Shown here piece after piece: positions 1 to 9,146 of a DNA stretch of 64,000 nt (the stretch's first letter is position 1; each line of letters begins with the position of its first letter). The stretch is from Flavobacterium sp. (GTDB taxonomy: Bacteria; Bacteroidota; Bacteroidia; Flavobacteriales; Flavobacteriaceae): NCBI GenBank assembly GCA_018401995.1, contig JAGYJR010000007.1, forward strand, positions 48,251 through 112,250, given 5' to 3'. The notes beneath the pieces are model-generated. The model was not told the origin of the DNA. It ran no database searches and saw only the letters and a list, made by a program, of their open reading frames with translations. Both the position numbers and the translations under genes were made by a program.

Positions 1-7
1 GTGAAAA

Positions 8-1924
8 TTAGTTCTTAATTACTTTTTTGGTAATTGAATTTGTCCCTGAATTAACTTTGACAAAATAAACTCCAGATTGTAAACCTGAAAGTGAAATTGT
101 ATCATTCGTTTTACCAACCAAAGAATTAGAAATAATTACTCTTCCTTGTATATCAATAAGATCATAAGAATCAGCTTCTACAGCACCTAAATTGATTCCT
201 ATAAAGTCATTTGCAGGGTTTGGATACAAAACAAATGAATTTTCATCAAAAATAGGATTATTCAAAACCACATTATTTCCTGTGAAAATTAATGAATAAT
301 TTTGTGTTGGTGTTGAAATTAGTCCTTTGTGTGATACAATAATTTGATAATTACCTGGTTGCGCATTTTCAATTGAAACTATCTCAATATTATCTACATT
401 ATTATCTGCTTTAATAGCTGTTGCCACATTAACAGGGTTAATTTTCCATGGTAAAAACTCTTCTGTACCATCTTTAATAATTCTAAGATCTAAATTATTA
501 ATTAATGCAGGTGTAGTACTATTTAAATTACCTTCATTTACTAATCCTGCTACATCCGTCCATGAAATTGTAGCTTTAATATTTTCAACAGTATTTAGTG
601 TGAAATTTATTGTATAGGTTTCGCCTTGAGAAAGTGTACGCTCTTCAACAATTGCTGAACCAGTATTTTTTCCTAAAACAACTTCAGATGCAATCTTCAT
701 ATTCAATAAGCCCCAACCAAAAATTGGATCTGGACCTACATTACCTGCATCATCAGCAGTGTGACAAATAATCCCCTTTAATGTAGCCGCTCTCATATAA
801 TCATTGAACAAACTAAAATAGTATTGTTGCAATAAAAGAATTGAACCTGAAACATTTGGCGCAGCCATAGAGGTACCTGAAATTGTTGCATAAGCCGTAT
901 TTGAAGTATCCCAAGTAGAATACAATCCCGTACCATTACCTGTAATGTCTGGTTTAACTCTGAAATCATCCGTTGGCCCTTGACTACTAGAAGGATTAAT
1001 TGAAACAGCAGCGTTTAGTAAACCTGTAAAAGTGTTCACGTTAGCATCTAGAGCGTTAGCTACAACAATAGCATTTTTAGTGTTTTTATTACCATTTAAC
1101 TTATCAAATCCAACCTGAAATGTATGAGGATTTACTCTAGTCCCTTCATTACCTGCAGAAATTACAGCAATGTAATATGGGAAATTTTGATGTATTAAAT
1201 CCCAATCTCTTGCCTCTTGTGAATAACTACCAGGAAACCAATCAGGAACTTGAAACTCATCAGCACTGTTATACATTGGAACACCATAAGAATGATTAGA
1301 TACCAATAAACCATTGGTTGCAGAAGTAACTGCTTCATTTTCATCGCTTGTCCAATCAAAAGTAATAATACTAGCTTGTGGCGCCATACCTTTTGCATTT
1401 AAATCAGCTCCACGAGCTGTCATAGTACCTGCTACGTGAGTAGCATGAAAACTATTACCATTTAAAATTGAGGCATCCCCAACAGACATTCTACCAGCAG
1501 AATTAGAAGAACTCACCGCAAATTCTACATGTGATGTTAATGCTCTACCTCCATCCCAAATTCCAATAGTCATACCTTGACCCTCCATTCCTAATCCTGA
1601 AAATACACCTGTATGCATAAAATTAGTTCTTGTACTATTTAATGCGTCCAGATTATCTAATGATTTGTATAAAGGAAATCCATCACTAGTAAAACTAAAT
1701 AATTGAGAAAAACTACCGTCAGGATTGAAAATAAATTCAGCACCGTTTTGTGTATTTACATAGTTCTGAATCAATTGGTTATTAGCAAGCTCTTTAGACT
1801 TAAAATACTCTTGTGTTAAAAGGGAACTTTCTTTATCGTATTTCTTTGCAACGAATTCGTTAATGATTTGTGCTTCAGTAAAATAAAACACAAAAACAAA
1901 CATGATTAGGTATAATTTTTTCAT
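8..1924 (-). CDS. Secreted S8 (subtilisin-like) serine peptidase with T9SS type A sorting domain
   Basis: A 638-residue secreted endopeptidase. A signal peptide covers about residues 1-19. The subtilase triad is readable as D124 (GIWDGG), H160 (HATHVAGT) and S352 (SGTSMAAP), with the oxyanion Asn at N259 (SAGNEG). After the catalytic domain comes a beta-rich stretch and, in the last 85 residues, a T9SS type A tail starting at LYPNPAND and ending in a short basic segment. The protein should therefore cross the outer membrane by type IX secretion and be displayed or released. It lies downstream of the SusC/SusD genes on the same strand, but a hairpin and a TAnnTTTG box in the 79-bp gap suggest its own promoter. 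Family assignment is secure; the substrate is unknown. Confidence 0.95.
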   Translation of the reverse strand: MKKLYLIMFVFVFYFTEAQIINEFVAKKYDKESSLLTQEYFKSKELANNQLIQNYVNTQNGAEFIFNPDGSFSQLFSFTSDGFPLYKSLDNLDALNSTRTNFMHTGVFSGLGMEGQGMTIGIWDGGRALTSHVEFAVSSSNSAGRMSVGDASILNGNSFHATHVAGTMTARGADLNAKGMAPQASIITFDWTSDENEAVTSATNGLLVSNHSYGVPMYNSADEFQVPDWFPGSYSQEARDWDLIHQNFPYYIAVISAGNEGTRVNPHTFQVGFDKLNGNKNTKNAIVVANALDANVNTFTGLLNAAVSINPSSSQGPTDDFRVKPDITGNGTGLYSTWDTSNTAYATISGTSMAAPNVSGSILLLQQYYFSLFNDYMRAATLKGIICHTADDAGNVGPDPIFGWGLLNMKIASEVVLGKNTGSAIVEERTLSQGETYTINFTLNTVENIKATISWTDVAGLVNEGNLNSTTPALINNLDLRIIKDGTEEFLPWKINPVNVATAIKADNNVDNIEIVSIENAQPGNYQIIVSHKGLISTPTQNYSLIFTGNNVVLNNPIFDENSFVLYPNPANDFIGINLGAVEADSYDLIDIQGRVIISNSLVGKTNDTISLSGLQSGVYFVKVNSGTNSITKKVIKN

Positions 1925-1937
1925 TTTAATTTTTTTT

Positions 1938-1945
1938 CAAATATA
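1938..1945 (-). promoter_or_regulatory. -7 promoter box of the subtilase gene
   Basis: On the minus strand this reads TATATTTG, a perfect TAnnTTTG Bacteroidetes -7 element, 13 bp before the ATG. No TTG lies at the expected -33 position, because that region is occupied by the preceding terminator hairpin. Confidence 0.5.
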
Positions 1946-1948
1946 AAA

Positions 1949-1973
1949 AAAGAGAGGTAAAAAACCTCTCTTT
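1949..1973 (-). terminator. Rho-independent terminator ending the SusCD operon
   Basis: A 10-bp perfect stem (AAAGAGAGGT / ACCTCTCTTT) with a 5-nt loop, followed on the minus strand by a run of T. It separates the second lipoprotein gene from the subtilase gene. Confidence 0.75.
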
Positions 1974-2003
1974 TAAGATAAAATTATAAAATGTTTATTA
2001 TAA

Positions 2004-2816
2004 TTAATTTGGAGTAAATACTACTGTTGTAGTAAATGGTGAACCGAATAAACCTTGTCCAATTGTAACAGTAATAACACCAGAACAAGCATCCATAGAT
2101 CCAGTACCACCAGTACCATAAGCAGCTCCAGCAACAACAGTAACTACACCAGATGTTGGATCAACAGATAAAGTACCCGGATAAGGGAATGCCCCATTAA
2201 AAGCAGGGTTACCTGTTAAGAAAGCTACATAATTTGGACCCCAACAAGTTGTTAAAGAAAACTCATTATCGTTAGCTGTTGGAGTAAAGTTAACTGAAAA
2301 AGCTGGACCTTCAGCAGGTGCTGCTAAGTTAGCAGTAGGAACTCCCGTGTAAGAAGCTGCAAAAGTGAAAGGACAAATTCTAACTCTTCTAACAATTGGT
2401 TTAGAATCATCAGAAAGACCTACTTGTACATTATCTCTGCTTGTAGCAGTTAAAACAACATCAAATTCAATTGTTGATGTTAAACCTTCAGTAGCTAAAC
2501 CTAAAACAAGATCACCATTTAAAGTTCCACTTGCAATAGTTATCATACCTGGATTTGAAGTAAGAACACCAGCTGATGTTCCAACAACGTCTTCAATTGT
2601 ATACATAACGTCTACACCAGGATTTACAGCAGAAAACAATCTAACTGGTAAAACAATCTCGTTAGTAGTACCAAAGGCTACATTAACTTGACTAGCTGTT
2701 GTAAACTGTGCCCAACCACTTTGCGGATCAACACTAAACTTGCTGTCATCTTCACTACAGCTAACTAAAGTAGCCAATGAAAATACAACTAAAATTGATT
2801 TTAAAAATTTCTTCAT
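2004..2816 (-). CDS. Putative surface lipoprotein of the SusCD locus (second copy)
   Basis: A 270-residue protein with a lipoprotein signal peptide (lipobox LVSC, acylated Cys at residue 20) followed by acidic residues SEDD, which resembles the flavobacterial surface-export signal. The rest is predicted all-beta. The N-terminal half looks like a Calx-beta or DUF4843-type sandwich, then a segment beginning ICPF. The layout parallels the neighbouring lipoprotein at 2828-3649, whose matching point is QFCPI, so the two are probably diverged paralogues. The gap to that gene is 11 bp, so they are co-transcribed. By position these are SusE/SusF-like substrate-binding accessory proteins. No enzyme motif is visible. 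Function is inferred from context only. Confidence 0.75.
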   Translation of the reverse strand: MKKFLKSILVVFSLATLVSCSEDDSKFSVDPQSGWAQFTTASQVNVAFGTTNEIVLPVRLFSAVNPGVDVMYTIEDVVGTSAGVLTSNPGMITIASGTLNGDLVLGLATEGLTSTIEFDVVLTATSRDNVQVGLSDDSKPIVRRVRICPFTFAASYTGVPTANLAAPAEGPAFSVNFTPTANDNEFSLTTCWGPNYVAFLTGNPAFNGAFPYPGTLSVDPTSGVVTVVAGAAYGTGGTGSMDACSGVITVTIGQGLFGSPFTTTVVFTPN

Positions 2817-2827
2817 ACTAATAAATA

Positions 2828-3649
2828 TTATTGTTTAGTAAGTCTATAAGTAGTTTGTGTAGCTGCACTACAATCTCCAGTAACATCATTTGTGAAAGTC
2901 ATTTCAAAAACTGTATCATCATTAATGTCGTAAGTAGAAGGAGTAGTAGCAGGACCAAAGAATAAGCCATCCGCAGTACAAGCACAAGTACTTCTTTGAT
3001 TAGCTGCAACAATTACCTCACCACAAACTAAACTGAAATTAAAGTTCATATTAGTACCACAGTAATCAGGATAATTCTTAGTAGCAAAACTTCTTCCAGT
3101 TTCTGATGTAGCAACTAAAGTTACAACTTCACCATCATTTAATGTAGGACCATCAACATAAGGAGTTAACTCTTCCATCAAATAACCACCTGTGAATAAA
3201 CCAGGAGCAATTGGACAAAATTGGAAAACACTTACTTCTAAAGTAGTTGGACTAATTACAGCAGTTGCATCAGAAAAACTAACAATATCCAAGAATAATA
3301 ATTCTGGTGTAGTTTCAGCAGTAACGTCAACACCATCAATAACTAAATTACCAAAATACTCTCCAGCAGGAATAACTACAGATGTAGCTACTGTATAATT
3401 TTGAGTATCCGCAGTAGATCTATCTACATCAACTTCAACAGTAACTGTTCTATCCTCTGTTGATAAAGTTGACACGTTGATAGGTAAAACTAATTGACCT
3501 GTAGCATCAATTTCGATAGCCAAGTTAGCATTAGTTCTACTAAAGTAAACTAAAGCCTGACTATTGTTTGGATCATAAATTACCGGCTCAGTCTCAGAAC
3601 AAGAGCTGAAGAAGATAATTGATGATAATAAAAACAATACTTTTTTCAT
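2828..3649 (-). CDS. Putative surface lipoprotein of the SusCD locus (first copy)
   Basis: A 273-residue protein with a lipoprotein signal peptide (lipobox FSSC, Cys 17; then SETEP). An N-terminal beta-sandwich (about residues 30-140) is followed by a Cys-rich C-terminal half with CPIAPG, DYCG, LVCGE, CACTADG and GDCSA motifs, enough cysteines for several disulfides. It lies 17 bp downstream of the SusD gene and 11 bp upstream of its likely paralogue, clearly within one operon. In other Sus-like systems proteins at this position sit on the cell surface and help bind the ligand. I do not recognise a named family, and the ligand cannot be deduced. Confidence 0.75.
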   Translation of the reverse strand: MKKVLFLLSSIIFFSSCSETEPVIYDPNNSQALVYFSRTNANLAIEIDATGQLVLPINVSTLSTEDRTVTVEVDVDRSTADTQNYTVATSVVIPAGEYFGNLVIDGVDVTAETTPELLFLDIVSFSDATAVISPTTLEVSVFQFCPIAPGLFTGGYLMEELTPYVDGPTLNDGEVVTLVATSETGRSFATKNYPDYCGTNMNFNFSLVCGEVIVAANQRSTCACTADGLFFGPATTPSTYDINDDTVFEMTFTNDVTGDCSAATQTTYRLTKQ

Positions 3650-3666
3650 ATCTTTTTTTTTAAAAA

Positions 3667-5088
3667 TTAATAATCATCATTTTGAACCATGTTAGCATTG
3701 GTATCCATTTCAGCTTGTGGAATTGGCAATGTAAAACGACGGTCAGAAACACCTAATTCACATGGAGCAGCACCACCACAATCAGCTGGATCTCTAACGA
3801 TACCAACATTTGTAACATTACGTAAACGTTTGATATCTACATATCTGTGACCTTCGTAAGCTAACTCAACAAAACGCTCAGCTAAAATAGCATTAGCAGC
3901 TTGTTGTAAGTTTGCATATACATCAACTGGAGTTGAAGCACCAGATCTTGCATCTCTAATAGCCTTAACTGCATCAGCAGCATCAGTCCACTGAGATAAT
4001 CTTGCATGACACTCTGCTTTAATTAAAACTAACTCAGACATTCTCATTACTTTCTCATCATTCAAGAATAAGAAACCAGAACTACCAGGATATTTGTTAA
4101 TTAAGTGAAAGTTATTAGCAGGACCTCCTTGAGCAGCAGAACCTACAGCATCAAACAATACACCATCTCTAACATCACCAGGTAAGCTATTATAAACTTT
4201 GTTAGACATTTCTAAGAAAGCACCACCAGTACCAGTAAAGTACCAAACACCTCCAATGAAACCTTCCAACTGCGTTCTTCTTCTTTTGAAGATAATTTCT
4301 GTGTTGTCTGTATCAGCAAACATGTTTACATACTGAGTAGCATTAGCTAAAGGTGTAGCAGTAAAACCGTTTTGACCTAAAATTAAGTTATCAGCATGAA
4401 CTAAAGCACCTGTATAATCACCAGTTAAGAATTTCACTTTAGCTCTTGTAAATTCAATAGCTTTAGCAGTTGCAAAATAGATATCAGATGAACTTGCAGG
4501 TAGAAAATCATCTGCTAATTGTAAACTAGCCAAGATACCATCTCTAACTTCAGCAACCGTATTTCTTGGTAACTGAGTACTAGTGTTTACAAAATCAATG
4601 TAAGGCACAGCTATACCAGTCAAATCCATAGTATTTGGAGAATAATGGTTCATTAAATCCAAATGTGATAAAGCTCTAATAAAATAACATTGTGCTAAAA
4701 TATTGTTATATTGATTAACTTCGTTTGCAGCAGGAGTAATTCCAGCAGCAGCCGCGATAATTCTATTAGCTCTGTTAATAGCCACATAACGAGAATTCCA
4801 AATACCAGCAGAATTACCTTCTTGTGGATCTAAAATCATGTTATACAAACTAACTTGCTGACCTCCATTATCTAATCCAATTTTTACTTCATCAGTAAGA
4901 ATAGAGTTAACTGTGATAGTATTTAATGTTGAATAGGAAATCATAACCCCATTAAGCCCTAGTTGCAAATCAGAGACAGATCTATAAGCTGTTTCTGAAG
5001 TCAAAGAGTCGTTTGGCAATCTATCTAAAGCCTCATCACAAGAAGCTAAAGAAAGCAATAAAGCCATACTTAATATTAATCTTTTCAT
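3667..5088 (-). CDS. SusD/RagB family nutrient-binding outer membrane lipoprotein
   Basis: A 473-residue SusD homologue. The lipobox LASC places the lipidated Cys at residue 17, followed by DEALDRLPNDS, typical of the SusD start. Helical TPR-like repeats run through the middle, with the characteristic SusD segments ILAERFVELAYEGHRYVDIKR and RRFTLPIPQAEMDTN near the C-terminus. SusD proteins form the lid on the SusC barrel and capture the substrate at the cell surface. It lies 12 bp downstream of its SusC partner, as expected. Family assignment is secure; there is no glycoside hydrolase next to it to suggest a sugar ligand. Confidence 0.95.
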   Translation of the reverse strand: MKRLILSMALLLSLASCDEALDRLPNDSLTSETAYRSVSDLQLGLNGVMISYSTLNTITVNSILTDEVKIGLDNGGQQVSLYNMILDPQEGNSAGIWNSRYVAINRANRIIAAAAGITPAANEVNQYNNILAQCYFIRALSHLDLMNHYSPNTMDLTGIAVPYIDFVNTSTQLPRNTVAEVRDGILASLQLADDFLPASSSDIYFATAKAIEFTRAKVKFLTGDYTGALVHADNLILGQNGFTATPLANATQYVNMFADTDNTEIIFKRRRTQLEGFIGGVWYFTGTGGAFLEMSNKVYNSLPGDVRDGVLFDAVGSAAQGGPANNFHLINKYPGSSGFLFLNDEKVMRMSELVLIKAECHARLSQWTDAADAVKAIRDARSGASTPVDVYANLQQAANAILAERFVELAYEGHRYVDIKRLRNVTNVGIVRDPADCGGAAPCELGVSDRRFTLPIPQAEMDTNANMVQNDDY

Positions 5089-5100
5089 AATTCTTTTTTT

Positions 5101-8100
5101 TTATAAGTTAATATCTAAACCAAAAGTAAATTGTCTTGGAGTTGGGTAATCAAAGAAGTTACTCGCTTGGTTAGATTCTGGATCAAATCCTCTATATTTA
5201 GTCCAAGTCAACATGTTTTGAGCTTGTAAATAGAAACGAACTGAACTAATCGCTTTGTTTAATTTTTGACCATCAAGCGTGTAAGCTAAAGTAACATTTC
5301 TTAAACGTAAATAAGAAGCATCTTCTAAATAACGAGTATCTAAACGTGTTCTAATACCAGTATAGTTAACACCTGGAATAGCACTAACATCTCCTGGATT
5401 TTGCCACTGATTTAAAACAGTAACAGATTGATTAGCAAAACCTGCTAAACCATTATCTTCCAAAATACCAAAAGAACTGTTTAGACGATATTGCTCAGCA
5501 GCAAAAACAAACAAACTTGATAATGATAAGTTTTTATAAGAAATATTTGCTCCAAAACCTCCAGTATACTTAGGAATAAAAGATTTACCAGTATTAACAC
5601 GGTTAGCCGCTAAGTTGTAAACATTTGTAATATTTCCGTTTGCATCAAGATATAAAGGTTGACCATTAGCTGGATCAACACCCGCCCAACGCACTAAACT
5701 GTATGAACCAAATTGCTCACCAACTGTTAAACGTGTTGAACCAGTACCTTGGAAATCAGACAAACCATCTAATTGAGTAATCTCATTTTTATTGTAAGCC
5801 GCGTTTCCATTAATGTTTACTTTCCAGTCATCCGTTTTAACAACATCATAACTTAAAGTTAACTCAATACCTTTGTTTGACATTTCACCAATATTCTTAG
5901 TTACTGAACCAAAACCAGTTGTAAATGGTATTTGAGTAGCTAAGAATAAGTCAGTTGTATTTTTGTCATACACATCAACACTACCTGTTAATCTATCAAA
6001 CAAACCAAAATCTAAACCTACGTTTAATTGCGTAGTAGTTTCCCATTTCAAGTTTTTATCAGCAACAGCAGGGAAATAAGCTTGTTGTCCGTTGTAACCG
6101 TTTCCACTACCTACAGTTTCATACCCTACATAAAAACCTCCAACACCTTGGTTACCCACACTACCATAAGAAGCTCTTAACTTTAACTCATCAATAGACT
6201 CAACATTCTCTAAGAATTTCTCATTATGGATATTCCATTTACCAGAAACAGAGAAAAATGTACCCCATCTGTTTTCATCTAAGAATCTAGAAGATGCATC
6301 ACGACGAGCAGATAATTGAATACCATACTTATTATCATAATCGTATTTTGCAACACCAAAATAAGAAAACAAACCTAATTCAGATTCAGTTGATGTTAAG
6401 AAAGGAGCATAAGGAGCAGCACCAGCTTCTAAAACAGAAGGATCAACGAAAGCAGCACCAGAACCTAATAAAGCAGGATTTAAACCATAAGCTTCAAAAC
6501 CACTATTTTGAATGTTGTTGTAGTAATATTCAGTGAAAGCTGAAATCTCTAAATCATGCTTTTCTTTAAATGTATTTGCATAAGTTACAAATGAGTTAAT
6601 ATTAAAGTTTGCATCTCTGTAGAAACCTTCAAACTGACTACCTTTTAAAACTGAAGTTTGAGAAGGCGTAATTCCACCACGAATACTTCTTGGATCTGTA
6701 ATTGAAGTTGAAGTAATATTCGTGTAATCTAAACCAAAAGCACCACCAACTTTAACATTCTTGATTATTTCATAATCAGCATTAAGTTGAGCAACAGCCT
6801 TAATCTCTTCCTCTAAATCCTGGTTAAAAGCATTAGTATTCAATGCTAAGTAAGGAGTATTTTGGAAACCATTTGCATTACTAATATTATATGCTCCTTG
6901 TGTACCATCAGGATTTGTTCCATAAGCACCAGACAATTGAGTTCCAATTAAATTCAAAGAACCATCAGGGTTGTATGGAGACTGGTAAGGCATACCAATA
7001 TAAGGCACAATAAATGGGTTATCTAAATCCCCTCCTGTTGTAACTCCTCTAGCACGGTCAATTGTGAAATTGTTTGTACTGTAGTTAAAAGTTAAGTTAT
7101 AACCATAGTGGAATTTTTCAGTTGGTTTAGCATCGTAGTTCGTTCTAAAAGTAAATCTTTTTAAATCACTTCGTTGCGTAATACCCTCTTGCTCAAAATA
7201 ACCAATAGATGTATATGATCTTGCTTTTTCAGATCCAGTAGACATGTTAATCTCGTGAGATTTAGTTGTACCTTCTCTGAAGAAAATATCAGCCCAATTT
7301 GTATTAGCAAATCCTGCAATAGCATTGATTTCAGCATCAGATAAAGGACCAGTACCAGTTACACTACCACTAGTTCCAGTAGCACCATAACCTGAACCTA
7401 ACACATCACGTTGCCAAGTCAAATATTGTCTAGTATTCATAACCTCGAACTGAGCCTCTGGCATTAAAGAAACTCCGTATAAAGCTCTGTACTGAACTTT
7501 TAAACCTGAGTTAAACTTACCTTTCTTAGTTGTTACAATTACAACCCCTGAAGCACCTCTACTTCCGTAAAGAGCAGCAGCAGAAGCATCTTTCAATACA
7601 GATACGTTTTCAATGTCATTTGAGTTCAAACTTCTAAAGTTATCTTCATCAACTGGCACACCATCAATAATAAATAATGGCTCACCATTACCATTAATAG
7701 TACTTGTACCTCTAATACGAATTGTACCACTTTGTCCTGGTTGTCCTGAACCTACTGCCATTTGCAAACCTGCAACATTTCCTTGTAAAACTTGGTCAAG
7801 AGATGCGATAGGCACCTGCTCAATAGACTCCGCCTTAACAACAGAAACCGCAGAAGTTACATTTGACTTCTTTTCAGCTCCATAGGCAACAACAACCACT
7901 TCGTTACCTGTTAAGATATCTTCTTGCATAGTTACATTAACTACGTTAGAAGCTCCAACCGTTACAGTTGCTTTTTTCATACCTGTGTAGGTAACTTCAA
8001 GGACATCACCTTGTTTTGCTTGAATGGTATAATTACCATCAAAATCTGTAGTTGTACCGTTTGTTGTTCCTTTAACAACAACATTAGCTCCTGCTAATGG

Positions 8101-8208
8101 CCCCATGGCATCAGACACAACTCCGGTAACAGTTTTCTGTTGTGCGAACGAAAACTGCATTGTAAACGCTACTAAAAGCGTAAAAATCCATTTGAACTTC
8201 GATCTCAT
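5101..8208 (-). CDS. SusC/RagA family TonB-linked outer membrane transporter
   Basis: A 1,035-residue TonB-dependent transporter. Signal peptide 1-23 (SFAQ|Q), carboxypeptidase-regulatory-like domain about 26-96 (VTGVVSDAMGPLAGANVVVK), the SusC signature GNEVVVVAYG at 101-110, a plug domain with IRIRGTST and LFIIDGVPVD to about residue 230, then the beta-barrel ending in an aromatic strand (FTFGLDINL). It is the first gene of a leftward operon with SusD and two lipoproteins. No ECF sigma/anti-sigma pair or hybrid two-component sensor is adjacent, so its regulator is not in the window. I saw no perfect TAnnTTTG box in the 198-bp gap it shares with rnhB. Confidence 0.96.
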   Translation of the reverse strand: MRSKFKWIFTLLVAFTMQFSFAQQKTVTGVVSDAMGPLAGANVVVKGTTNGTTTDFDGNYTIQAKQGDVLEVTYTGMKKATVTVGASNVVNVTMQEDILTGNEVVVVAYGAEKKSNVTSAVSVVKAESIEQVPIASLDQVLQGNVAGLQMAVGSGQPGQSGTIRIRGTSTINGNGEPLFIIDGVPVDEDNFRSLNSNDIENVSVLKDASAAALYGSRGASGVVIVTTKKGKFNSGLKVQYRALYGVSLMPEAQFEVMNTRQYLTWQRDVLGSGYGATGTSGSVTGTGPLSDAEINAIAGFANTNWADIFFREGTTKSHEINMSTGSEKARSYTSIGYFEQEGITQRSDLKRFTFRTNYDAKPTEKFHYGYNLTFNYSTNNFTIDRARGVTTGGDLDNPFIVPYIGMPYQSPYNPDGSLNLIGTQLSGAYGTNPDGTQGAYNISNANGFQNTPYLALNTNAFNQDLEEEIKAVAQLNADYEIIKNVKVGGAFGLDYTNITSTSITDPRSIRGGITPSQTSVLKGSQFEGFYRDANFNINSFVTYANTFKEKHDLEISAFTEYYYNNIQNSGFEAYGLNPALLGSGAAFVDPSVLEAGAAPYAPFLTSTESELGLFSYFGVAKYDYDNKYGIQLSARRDASSRFLDENRWGTFFSVSGKWNIHNEKFLENVESIDELKLRASYGSVGNQGVGGFYVGYETVGSGNGYNGQQAYFPAVADKNLKWETTTQLNVGLDFGLFDRLTGSVDVYDKNTTDLFLATQIPFTTGFGSVTKNIGEMSNKGIELTLSYDVVKTDDWKVNINGNAAYNKNEITQLDGLSDFQGTGSTRLTVGEQFGSYSLVRWAGVDPANGQPLYLDANGNITNVYNLAANRVNTGKSFIPKYTGGFGANISYKNLSLSSLFVFAAEQYRLNSSFGILEDNGLAGFANQSVTVLNQWQNPGDVSAIPGVNYTGIRTRLDTRYLEDASYLRLRNVTLAYTLDGQKLNKAISSVRFYLQAQNMLTWTKYRGFDPESNQASNFFDYPTPRQFTFGLDINL

Positions 8209-8406
8209 ATTAAATTTATTTGAGTTAGTTATTCCGCAAACTTCTTAATTATTTCTTAATTTACCAAATAAAAGTTAAGAATAATAGTAATTAATTTTGT
8301 TAAATTTTTAGCGCTAAAATTATATTTTGCTTAATAACTACATCAATAAGATGCATATTTAGTTATAAGGTTGCGTCAAAAATTATATTTTTGTCAAAAA
8401 AAATAG

Positions 8407-9066
8407 ATGTTACAGAAAAGTTACAGTAATTTAATATTAGAATGCGGAACCGATGAAGCCGGAAGAGGTTGTTTGGCAGGACCCGTTACTGCAGCTGCCA
8501 TCTTATTACCTAATAATTTTGAACTTAATTTAATAAACGACTCCAAACAATTATCCGAAAGAACCAGAGAAAAATTAAAACCCATTATTGAAGAGAAAGC
8601 GCTAACATTTGCGATAACACATATTCATCCAAATGAAATTGATGAAATAAACATATTGAATGCTTCTATGAAAGCGATGCAAGAATCTATCTTGAAACTA
8701 AATTGCAAACCCGAATTTATAATAGTTGATGGTAACCGCCCTTTAAACGGTAAACTGGGAATAAATCAAAAAACTGGTAAAATTTTCACACAGGAAGAAA
8801 TTACAATTTTAAAATCAATACCTAATACAAGCATAATTAAAGGTGATAGCAAATATTTAAGTATTGCAGCAGCTTCTATATTAGCCAAAACTTATCGAGA
8901 TACCTATATGGAAAAGATTCACGAGGAGTTCCCTATGTATAATTGGAAGAAAAATAAAGGTTACCCAACAAAAGACCATAGAGAAGCTATAAAAAAATAT
9001 GGTCCTTGTAAATACCATCGAATGAGTTTTCGGTTATTACCTGAACAGTTGAGTTTGGAATTTTAA
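8407..9066 (+). CDS. rnhB: Ribonuclease HII
   Basis: Removes ribonucleotides and RNA primers from RNA-DNA hybrids. The protein has 219 residues. The [15 protein letters not shown] motif gives catalytic D16 and E17; the third carboxylate is D108 (IIVDGNRP), and [12 protein letters not shown] (D147) supplies the fourth. The spacing between D108 and D147 is about 20 residues longer than the 108-126 spacing of the E. coli enzyme, so a loop is inserted at about 112-141. A TATTTTTG -7-like box at 8386-8393 precedes the ATG, but no TTG is correctly spaced. It converges on lipB. Confidence 0.95.
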   Translation: MLQKSYSNLILECGTDEAGRGCLAGPVTAAAILLPNNFELNLINDSKQLSERTREKLKPIIEEKALTFAITHIHPNEIDEINILNASMKAMQESILKLNCKPEFIIVDGNRPLNGKLGINQKTGKIFTQEEITILKSIPNTSIIKGDSKYLSIAAASILAKTYRDTYMEKIHEEFPMYNWKKNKGYPTKDHREAIKKYGPCKYHRMSFRLLPEQLSLEF

Positions 9067-9078
9067 AGTTTTAAGTCG

Positions 9079-9142
9079 CAGTCACAGTTTTCAGTCGCAG
9101 TTGGTTTTACAATTTAAAAAGCACATCTGAAAACTGTGACTG
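9079..9142. repeat. Perfect 16-bp inverted repeat between convergent rnhB and lipB
   Basis: CAGTCACAGTTTTCAG at 9079-9094 is repeated exactly as its reverse complement at 9127-9142, with 32 bp between the arms. The transcript from either strand would fold into a hairpin, so it may work as a two-way transcription stop. The arm sequence belongs to a dispersed intergenic repeat family also seen at 19826, 23810, 44272 and 59537. Confidence 0.8.
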
Positions 9143-9146
9143 AAAA

